From Deltaproteobacteria bacterium (GTDB taxonomy: Bacteria; Desulfobacterota; Binatia; UBA9968; JAJDTQ01): DNA of 64,000 bases. Made by a program: the position numbers and the translations under genes. Of the stretch, positions 37,537 through 44,040 are shown in pieces; the first letter of the stretch is position 1, and each line of letters starts with the position of its first letter. Under the pieces are notes generated by a model that saw nothing but the letters and a program-made list of their open reading frames with translations, was not told the origin of the DNA and did no database searches. The DNA is taken from the NCBI GenBank assembly GCA_026712905.1, contig JAPOPM010000163.1, positions 1 to 64,000 on the forward strand. The letters are read 5' to 3'.

Positions 37537-38691
37537 ATGATTGAACGCGCACTTTGGTTGGACCGAGTCCTCCGAGCCTGGTCACGTCGGTCCGTGGTCT
37601 GGCTATCGGGAGTCCGTCGGGTAGGCAAGACGACGTTGGCGCGGATGCTGCCGGATGAGAACGTCATCCATCTGAACTGTGATCTGCCGTCCTCGCTTCG
37701 GGCTCTCGAGGATCCGGAGCTGTTCCTGGAAGGTCAGACGCCGGGGGCCGTCGTAGTGTTGGACGAGGTGCACCGTCTGACCGACCCCAGCCGTCTATTG
37801 AAGATCGCGGCCGACGAATATCCGCAGGTCAGAGTGTTGGCCACGGGATCGTCGACGTTGGCTGCCACCGGCAAGTTTCGTGACTCGCTCACGGGACGCA
37901 AGGCGGAAGTGCACCTTTGCCCGGTGTTGTGGGAGGAATGTTCCGGTCCGTTCGGGATCGGAAGTCTCGACCGCCGGCTGCTTCACGGCGGCCTGCCGGA
38001 GCCGCTGTTGGCGGAGCGCAAGGACCCCGAGTTCTTCAGCGAATGGATCGACGGCTTCTACGCCCGCGACATCCTGGAACTGTTCGCGATCCGCAACCGT
38101 CAGGGCTTCCTGTCCCTTTTCCGGCTGCTGCTGCGCCAGAGCGGCGGGCAACTCGACTACGGTAAGCTCGCCAGTCTCAGCGAACTCAGCCGTCCGTCCG
38201 TCAAGGCCCACATCGAGGCCATGCAGATCGCTCACGCGGTGCATCTGGTGCGCCCCTTCCATGGCGGCGGCCGGCGCGAGATCGTCAGCCGCCCCAAGTG
38301 TTATGCCTTCGATACGGGTTTCGTCACGCTGGAAAAGGGTTGGGACAGTGTCAGGGACGACGACCGCGGGCTGCTGTGGGAGCATCTCGTTCTGGACGCT
38401 CTGCGTTTCAGGCACCGGGACGAGGATATCTTCTACTGGCTGGACAAGTCGCGCCGCGAGGTGGACTTCGTGGTCCGCCGGGGACGCGACCGGTTGGATC
38501 TCTTCGAGTGCCGGATCGATCCCGACAGGTTGAACATCGCCGCGGTCCAGGCGTTCCGCGAAATTTATCCGCTGGGGGACAACTACCTTGTCAGTCCCGC
38601 GGCCAAGCGCCCATACCGCGTGCGACGGGGTGACTGGGTGTTCAACGTGTGCACGACCGGGGGGTTACCGGCGACGACCGGTCTGGCCTGA
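37537..38691 (+). CDS. AAA ATPase with DUF4143 domain
   Basis: 384 aa. P-loop SGVRRVGKTT (Lys31), Walker B VVVLDEVHR (Asp76-Glu77), then a sensor region VLATGSSTLAATGK. The C-terminal DUF4143 includes a winged-helix-like stretch (YGKLASLSELSRPSVKAHIEAM) and a nuclease-like strand pattern (SRREVDFVVRRG ... LDLFECRID) that recalls the D-x(n)-ExK core but with Cys-Arg after Glu. The family is common in accessory regions and its function is poorly defined. It has its own promoter-operator and no Shine-Dalgarno. Neighbours are unrelated, so it is probably a single-gene acquired unit. Confidence 0.85.
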   Translation: MIERALWLDRVLRAWSRRSVVWLSGVRRVGKTTLARMLPDENVIHLNCDLPSSLRALEDPELFLEGQTPGAVVVLDEVHRLTDPSRLLKIAADEYPQVRVLATGSSTLAATGKFRDSLTGRKAEVHLCPVLWEECSGPFGIGSLDRRLLHGGLPEPLLAERKDPEFFSEWIDGFYARDILELFAIRNRQGFLSLFRLLLRQSGGQLDYGKLASLSELSRPSVKAHIEAMQIAHAVHLVRPFHGGGRREIVSRPKCYAFDTGFVTLEKGWDSVRDDDRGLLWEHLVLDALRFRHRDEDIFYWLDKSRREVDFVVRRGRDRLDLFECRIDPDRLNIAAVQAFREIYPLGDNYLVSPAAKRPYRVRRGDWVFNVCTTGGLPATTGLA

Positions 38692-38768
38692 CGGGAAAAC
38701 GCACCTCTCCGACGTGATTCGCCACCCGGACCGATCATCGGTACCGCGCCCAAGGTCTACTTTATTCG

Positions 38769-39053
38769 TCAGCAGTCGTCGGCATCGAAATACGCCAGGA
38801 GCTGGCGGCGGATGCCGTTGTGGCCGGGGTCGTCGTAGTGGCGGATGCCGAAGTAGTAGCAGCAGCTTTCGTTGTCGAGGTCGTTGTGGAAGACGCGAAG
38901 GCGGCCGTCCTGGAAGCGGATGCGGGCGAGGCAGGTGCCGCCAGGGACGCTGGAGGTCATCACCTCTTCAACGATGCCGACGCCCCACTGGAGGTTGCGG
39001 TTGTGCTTGACCTGCTCTCCCGCCCTCAGGAATAGCCTTACGTCGTTGCGCAC
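38769..39053 (-). CDS. DUF3553-like small protein
   Basis: 94 aa. LRAGEQVKHNRNLQWGVGIVEEV followed by LARIRFQDGRLRVF matches the small beta-barrel DUF3553 pattern found alone or at the C-terminus of UvrD-like helicases (G-x-V-x-H-x(n)-WGVG-x-V). The GTG at 39053 follows GGGAGAAGGA; the longer frame to 39101 adds low-similarity residues. A nucleic-acid or protein-binding role is likely by family analogy only. The tail ends in Asp-Cys. Confidence 0.7.
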   Translation of the reverse strand: MRNDVRLFLRAGEQVKHNRNLQWGVGIVEEVMTSSVPGGTCLARIRFQDGRLRVFHNDLDNESCCYYFGIRHYDDPGHNGIRRQLLAYFDADDC

Positions 39054-39149
39054 GGTCCTTCTCCCTGCTTGGCTTGCACGGTAACAGCATCGGCCGGGCA
39101 ATACAAATCGGCGCCCGGCGCTCTCGGCGTGCCGTGACCGCCCTGCTGC

Positions 39150-40007
39150 TCACGCGAGGAACGATGCCAGGACACCGGCCAGCGCCTCCGGGTTGTCCTG
39201 CTGGACCATGTGGCCCGCGTCGGCAACGGTCACCAGACTTGCGCCCGGAACCAGCTTGCAACGAGCCTCGATGTCGCCGCGTTCCCGGTGATCGCTCTCG
39301 GCGCCTTGAACGACCAAGGTCGGGCAGGCGACGCGGCGCAGGAACGCGCGGAACTGTTCCAGGTAGAAGGGTTGCGGCGTTGTGGTGCGGTGAAGCGGAT
39401 CGAACTTCCATTGCCATGCGCCCGACTCGCTACGGCGCATGCCGTGCTTCGCCAGGTGGCGCGCCCGTTCCGCCGTCAACCTCGGATGGGCGCGCAGGAG
39501 GCGGTCCACCGCCTCGTCCGGACTCGCGTAGCCGGCGCCCTCCTTCACCGCCGGAACCTGCTCCAGCCATCGCGCCGCGCGACCGGGCGCGTCGGCGAAC
39601 GACATCCCCACCGGACCCAATCCCTCCACCAGCGCGAGCCTGGACACCCGCTCGGGATGAGTCCCCGCGTACAGGCACGCGATGGTGCCGCCCATGGAGT
39701 GGCCCACGAGCCGCACGACCGGTTGACCAAAATGCCGGATGAGGGCGTCGAGATCGAGCAGATAGTCGAAGAAATGATAGTAGCCGCCGGCGCCTACCCA
39801 GCCGCTGTCGCCGTGGCCCCGACAGTCCGGCGCCACGAGCCACAGGTCCGGCAGCGTCGCCAGTAGTTCATCGACGAAGAAGTCCCAGGTCCGACAGTGG
39901 TCGCGGAAGCCGTGGACGAGGATGAGCGGTTGCGAGCCCTGCCTGCCCCACTCGACCCAGTGTATGCGCAGACCGCGCACGTCCAGGCTGTGATGTTCGG
40001 GTTTCAA
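39150..40007 (-). CDS. Alpha/beta hydrolase
   Basis: 285 aa. LILVHGFRDH (oxyanion side), nucleophile Ser104 in LVGHSMGG, acid probably in LVVQGAESDHR, and His in VADAGHMVQQD: the classical triad. The TTG at 40007 overlaps the stop of the JAMM gene by 4 bases (TTGA), the usual pattern for coupled genes; there is no other convincing start. The frame continues upstream through the JAMM gene, but hydrolase similarity begins only here. Substrate not readable. Confidence 0.87.
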   Translation of the reverse strand: MKPEHHSLDVRGLRIHWVEWGRQGSQPLILVHGFRDHCRTWDFFVDELLATLPDLWLVAPDCRGHGDSGWVGAGGYYHFFDYLLDLDALIRHFGQPVVRLVGHSMGGTIACLYAGTHPERVSRLALVEGLGPVGMSFADAPGRAARWLEQVPAVKEGAGYASPDEAVDRLLRAHPRLTAERARHLAKHGMRRSESGAWQWKFDPLHRTTTPQPFYLEQFRAFLRRVACPTLVVQGAESDHRERGDIEARCKLVPGASLVTVADAGHMVQQDNPEALAGVLASFLA

Positions 40008-40471
40008 CGGCCCGGAACTTTCCGCGTCGGGCTCTCCACGAAATCGCCGACGTCCGGGTCCCACGCGTAGACCGCGGCGCGGCCGACCTTGCCGCCCATG
40101 ACGGAGATGACGATCTGCGCCGTGTCCGGATAGGTAGGCTCGCCAAAGGGCGTGGCGCAGGCCTTGTCTTCGGCGGAGAAGTAGGCGTCGTGATCGGGAT
40201 GGGAGTGGTAGAGGGCCTTGAACGCCAGGCCGCGGCGTTCCGCCTGTTCCAGGATCGCTTCCAATTCCCTGGGATCCAGGGTGTAAGCGGTCCGCGCGTC
40301 CCTGGGAAACGTCTCGGGGTCGGTGGCGTGCAGCCGGTTCTGGATGTTCTCGAGCCGATGTACCTCGTCGCCGCCCTCGCCGCCGAGGATCACCCCGCAG
40401 CATTCCTCCGGGTAGGTCTCCGAGGCGTGTTCAGCGATGTTTGCGAAGACCGGCTCGCTCAGCACGAACAC
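40004..40471 (-). CDS. JAMM/Mov34-type metalloprotease
   Basis: 155 aa. The complete JAMM motif is visible: Glu22/23 in TYPEECCGVILG, then HSHPDHDAYFSAED with His89, His91, Ser99 and Asp102 for zinc. Bacterial enzymes of this size cleave a C-terminal extension from ubiquitin-like sulfur carriers or act in cysteine/thiamine-related sulfur transfer. No ThiS/MoaD-like gene is adjacent; instead it overlaps an alpha/beta hydrolase. The start is GTG at 40471. Confidence 0.88.
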   Translation of the reverse strand: MFVLSEPVFANIAEHASETYPEECCGVILGGEGGDEVHRLENIQNRLHATDPETFPRDARTAYTLDPRELEAILEQAERRGLAFKALYHSHPDHDAYFSAEDKACATPFGEPTYPDTAQIVISVMGGKVGRAAVYAWDPDVGDFVESPTRKVPGR

Positions 40472-40487
40472 TGGACCCTCCCCACCA

Positions 40488-40517
40488 CTCCTGGATTCCC
40501 GCTTTCGCGGGAACGAC
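40488..40517. repeat. REP-like palindrome
   Basis: Copy of the dispersed GGATTCCCGC-TTTC-GCGGGAA unit in the 64-base gap between the JAMM gene and the first CoA-transferase gene. Confidence 0.7.
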
Positions 40518-40535
40518 CGAACGGGGATGACCGCA

Positions 40536-41750
40536 CTAGTCGATGATTCCCTCTTGCGTGAACGCCTCGAACTCCGCTTCCGAGAGGCCCAGCAGTTCGC
40601 GGTAGACGTAGGCGTTGTGCTCGCCCAGCAGAGGATCCGGGCGGTCGGGGCCGCTGTCGCTCTCGGACAGGGTGTAGGGGGCGCGCTGGTAGGACATGGC
40701 GCCGATCTCGGCCTGTTCCATGCGGGTCCACTGCCCCCGGTGCACGAGCTGGGGGTCGTCGTAGATCTGTTCCATGCCGTTGATCATGCCCGCGGGGACG
40801 CCCGCGGCCTGGAGCTTCTCCACCAGCTCCCGCGCCTCGAATTGCCGGGTCCACTCGCCGATGCGCGCTTCCAGCTCGTCGGCGCGGGCGCGCCGGCGTT
40901 CGGCCGTGGAGTACTCGTCGCGGCCGCCCCAGTCCGGGCGGTCCATGGTCTGGCACAGCGCGCGCCACTGCTCGTCGGATGCCACGCTCAGCACGCACCA
41001 TTGGTCCTCCCCCGCGCAGGGGAAGGCGCCGTGGGGCGAGGCCTCCGGGTGGCGGTTGCCGTCGCGTTCGGCGATGCGGCCGTTGACGGTGTAGTCCAGC
41101 AACAACGGCGCGATGTACTGGAGGCCGGTCTCGTACTGCGCCAGATCGATGTGCTGGCCGCGGCCGGTGGCCTCGCGGTACTCCAGGGCCGCCAGCACGG
41201 CCACCACGCCGTAGCCCACCGCGATGTAGTCGATGTAGGGGCCGTAGAGGATCTGGGGGGAGCCGTCCCGGTAGCCCGTAAGGTTGGTGAAGCCGGCCAG
41301 GGAAGAGAGCTGGGAGCCGAAGCCGGGATGGTGCGCGTGGGGTCCGGTCTGTCCCAGGTTCGAGCTGCTCAGCATGATAAGCCGCGGGTTGACCTCCCTC
41401 AGGGCCTCGTAGCCCAGGCCCAACCGGCCAATGGTGCCGGGGCTGAAGTTCTCCACCAGGACGTCCGCCCACTCCACGAGGCGCTTGGCCAGGGCAAGGG
41501 CTTTCGGGCCCTTCTTCAGGTTGAGGGTGATGCCCAGTTTCTCGCTGTTGCACAGGGCGAACAGACCGGACCGGTTCAGCCCGTGAATGTTGTCCTTGTA
41601 CGGCGGATAGTGGGTGCGGAAGCCGTCGGGCCGCGTCCGCGACTCCACGTGCACCACCGTGGCCCCCTGGTCCACGAGATGCTTGCCCACCACGGGTCCG
41701 GCCGCGTATGCGGCGGCCTCCACGACCTTGAGACCTTCCAGTGCTTTCAT
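40536..41750 (-). CDS. CaiB/BaiF family CoA-transferase (copy 1)
   Basis: 404 aa, type III CoA-transferase with an interlocked-dimer fold. Supporting blocks are LEGLKVVEAAAYAAGPVVGKHL, the NLKKGPKALALAKRLVEWADVLVENFSPG region, and the catalytic Asp in GRGQHIDLAQYE. It moves CoA between carboxylic acids. It is followed upstream on the same strand by a second CoA-transferase gene 94 bases away; the two share the layout but clearly differ in sequence, so they may form a heteromer or serve different acids. Confidence 0.92.
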   Translation of the reverse strand: MKALEGLKVVEAAAYAAGPVVGKHLVDQGATVVHVESRTRPDGFRTHYPPYKDNIHGLNRSGLFALCNSEKLGITLNLKKGPKALALAKRLVEWADVLVENFSPGTIGRLGLGYEALREVNPRLIMLSSSNLGQTGPHAHHPGFGSQLSSLAGFTNLTGYRDGSPQILYGPYIDYIAVGYGVVAVLAALEYREATGRGQHIDLAQYETGLQYIAPLLLDYTVNGRIAERDGNRHPEASPHGAFPCAGEDQWCVLSVASDEQWRALCQTMDRPDWGGRDEYSTAERRRARADELEARIGEWTRQFEARELVEKLQAAGVPAGMINGMEQIYDDPQLVHRGQWTRMEQAEIGAMSYQRAPYTLSESDSGPDRPDPLLGEHNAYVYRELLGLSEAEFEAFTQEGIID

Positions 41751-41844
41751 GACGCTTTCATTCCATGGATTCGTTGATGAGGCGACGACGCGGACCGTCC
41801 GGCAATGGCGTTCCTCGTCCCGCGTCGCCCGCCGAGAATTTTCG

Positions 41845-43101
41845 CTATATCACGCCCGCGCTGTCCAGTCGCGCCAACTCCCCGGCATCCAGTCCCAGCT
41901 CGCCATAAACTTCCCCGTTGTGTTCGCCGATGAGGGGCGCCCGCCGGTAGATCCGGCACGGCACTTCCGAGAAACGGGCGAACCCCCCGGGGTAGGTCAG
42001 GGAGCGGTTCAACTCGGGATGCTCCACCTCCTGCCAGAAATCCCGCGCCGCGAGCTGGGGATCCGCCAGGAGTTCCTGGGCGGTGGACACGGGATAGCCC
42101 AGCATGCCGCGGCCGGTCACGGCCTCGAAGAACTCCCGCTTGGTGACCCCGGTGAAGAACTCGGCGATGGGCGCCTCCATGACGTCGATCTCTTCCTGGG
42201 TCACGCGCTCGATGTTGAACGTGCGCCAGTCCCTTTCCAGCAGGAACGCGGGCGCCTCACCCTTCTCGGCCATCCACTCCACCAACGCCTGGTTGGTCTT
42301 GCGGCCGGCCTCGCCCCCGTAAATGATGAAGTTCAGGTAGCCGTCCTTGCAGGGCCAGAAAACCCGCATCTTGGCGCCGGTGATGGTGCGGCCGGTCATG
42401 AAGGAGCCGGCGCGCTTTTCCACCGAGCGGTTGAGGTCCCAGAAGGTATGCGCGTGGGAGAAGCCCCAGAGCATGCACGCCTGGGCGGACACGTCCACGT
42501 GTTCGCCGCGGCCGGTGCGCCGCCGCTGGGTGTGGGCCACCAGCGCCGCCATGGCGGCGTAGGAGCCGGTCCACTGGTAGGACTGGGGAAAGGTCACCCG
42601 GAGCGGCGGCTTGCCCGGATCGCCGGTGAGCGACATGCAGCCGCTCATGGCCATGATCTCGATGTCCGTGGCGCGGTAGCGGCTGTAGGGACCGGTCTGG
42701 CCGAAGGGGGTGATGGAGACCTGAACCAGCCTGGGGTTGACGCCGCGCAGCACGTCGTGGGCGAGGCCGATGTCCTCCAGGTAGCCCGGCCGGAACGTCT
42801 CCAGGACGAAGTCCGCCTTCTCCACGAAACGCTTGAACAGCTCCCGCCCCTCGGCTGACTCGAGGTTCAGCGTGATCCCGCGCTTGTTGTTGTTGAACGC
42901 GAACCAGTAGAGGCTCTTTTCCGGGTCCTGCCCGCCGTCGAGGTACGGACCGATGCGCCGGGCCGCGTCGCCGCCCGGACGCTCCACCTTGATCACGTCC
43001 GCGCCGAGATCACCCAGCGTCTTGCCGCAGAGGAAGCCGAGTTCGTCGGTCAGGTCCAGGATACGATAGGGAGACAAAGGTCCGTTTTCGCGTAGAGTCA
43101 T
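41845..43101 (-). CDS. CaiB/BaiF family CoA-transferase (copy 2)
   Basis: 418 aa. ILDLTDELGFLCGKTLGDLGADVIKVE at the N-terminus, NLESAEGRELFKRFVEKADFVLETFRPG, and the catalytic Asp in GRGEHVDVSAQA identify a type III CoA-transferase. The EKSLYWFAFNNNKRGITLN block is typical of the family. The gene lies between copy 1 and the lipoprotein gene, all on the minus strand. Donor and acceptor acids are not predictable here. Confidence 0.92.
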   Translation of the reverse strand: MTLRENGPLSPYRILDLTDELGFLCGKTLGDLGADVIKVERPGGDAARRIGPYLDGGQDPEKSLYWFAFNNNKRGITLNLESAEGRELFKRFVEKADFVLETFRPGYLEDIGLAHDVLRGVNPRLVQVSITPFGQTGPYSRYRATDIEIMAMSGCMSLTGDPGKPPLRVTFPQSYQWTGSYAAMAALVAHTQRRRTGRGEHVDVSAQACMLWGFSHAHTFWDLNRSVEKRAGSFMTGRTITGAKMRVFWPCKDGYLNFIIYGGEAGRKTNQALVEWMAEKGEAPAFLLERDWRTFNIERVTQEEIDVMEAPIAEFFTGVTKREFFEAVTGRGMLGYPVSTAQELLADPQLAARDFWQEVEHPELNRSLTYPGGFARFSEVPCRIYRRAPLIGEHNGEVYGELGLDAGELARLDSAGVI

Positions 43102-43126
43102 CGTTCAACCAAGGTTCGATTTTGAG

Positions 43127-43525
43127 TCAGTATTCCATGTAGTTCGACACGCGCCAACCCGCCTCTTCCTTGCGCACGCGGATCATGAGTCTGCGGTTGA
43201 ACTCGCCGCCTCCATCGGGGCGGATGGTGAGCTCGTAGACAAAGGCGGTGCGTCCCCTGGACTCCCGTTGTTGCAACAGCTTGTAGTAGACCCGGGGCTT
43301 GCGCGTGGCCACGTCGATGGCCTGGCCCGAGGTGAGCCGAAGCTCCTCATCGATCTTGCTCCGCGCGAGACCGGCGGTGAGATCCCTGGCCCTGGCGAGG
43401 TCGATCTCGACGTAGTGCCGGTCCAAGAACGCCTCGGCGGCGGCCCGAGGCGTGGTGTCGCCTTCCCCCTGGCAGCCCGCGAGTGCCAGCAGCAGCGCCA
43501 CGCACAGAACACCGCGCCGGTTCAC
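43127..43525 (-). CDS. Small lipoprotein of unknown function
   Basis: 132 aa. The signal peptide ends in a lipobox LLALAGC (Cys18), so it is lipid-anchored. The rest (EAFLDRHYVEIDLARARDLTAG ... RRLMIRVRKEEAGWRVSNY) resembles small NTF2/DUF4878-like periplasmic folds; no function is known. The GTG at 43525 overlaps the lspA stop (GTGA), so it is made with the peptidase that would process it. Confidence 0.8.
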   Translation of the reverse strand: MNRRGVLCVALLLALAGCQGEGDTTPRAAAEAFLDRHYVEIDLARARDLTAGLARSKIDEELRLTSGQAIDVATRKPRVYYKLLQQRESRGRTAFVYELTIRPDGGGEFNRRLMIRVRKEEAGWRVSNYMEY

Positions 43526-44040
43526 GCCGTTGGACTCCGCGGCGCGAACGGGTCCCGGCCCTTGGTCCGCATCAGGAACCACAGGCACAGCACCGCGCCG
43601 ACGGTGATGAAGCTGTCCGCGACATTGAACGCGGGCCAGTGGTAACCGTTCCAGTACACGTCCAGGAAATCGATCACCTCGCCGTAGAACACGCGATCGA
43701 TGAGGTTGCCCAGCGCGCCCGCCAGTATGAACGTCAGCGACAGGATCAGCCCGGTATCGGTCTCCACCAGCCTGCGCAGCAGGTGGATGATGAAGCCCAC
43801 GGCCGCCAACGAGAACACGATCAGAATGAAGGAGCCCACGGCCCTGCGCTCGCCGGCCAGCAGCCCGAAGGCGGCACCCGTGTTGCGCGCGTGGGTCAGG
43901 TCGAACCAGCCCTCGATGACCGGAATGGAGCGGTACAGCGGAATCGTGCGGTCCACGATCAGCTTGGTGCCCTGGTCGAGCAACAGGATCGCGGCCAGCA
44001 GCAGGATTACGCGTGCGCGTTTTCGGCCCGCGGTAAAGAT
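43522..44040 (-). CDS. lspA: Lipoprotein signal peptidase LspA, probable ATC start
   Basis: 172 aa from ATC. Four membrane helices with the aspartyl-protease motifs: VIEGWFDLTHARNTGAAFG, then the first catalytic Asp in GALGNLIDRV and the second in FNVADSFITVG. No ATG, GTG or TTG stands at a sensible place: ATGs at 44118 and 44127 would add about 30 non-family residues and overlap ileS by over 110 bases, and downstream TTG/GTG would cut the first helix. GGAGG at 44048-44052 lies 7 bases before ATC at 44040, which gives the normal family length. It overlaps the 3' end of ileS by 34 bases, the usual ileS-lspA arrangement. Confidence 0.85.
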   Translation of the reverse strand: MFTAGRKRARVILLLAAILLLDQGTKLIVDRTIPLYRSIPVIEGWFDLTHARNTGAAFGLLAGERRAVGSFILIVFSLAAVGFIIHLLRRLVETDTGLILSLTFILAGALGNLIDRVFYGEVIDFLDVYWNGYHWPAFNVADSFITVGAVLCLWFLMRTKGRDPFAPRSPTA

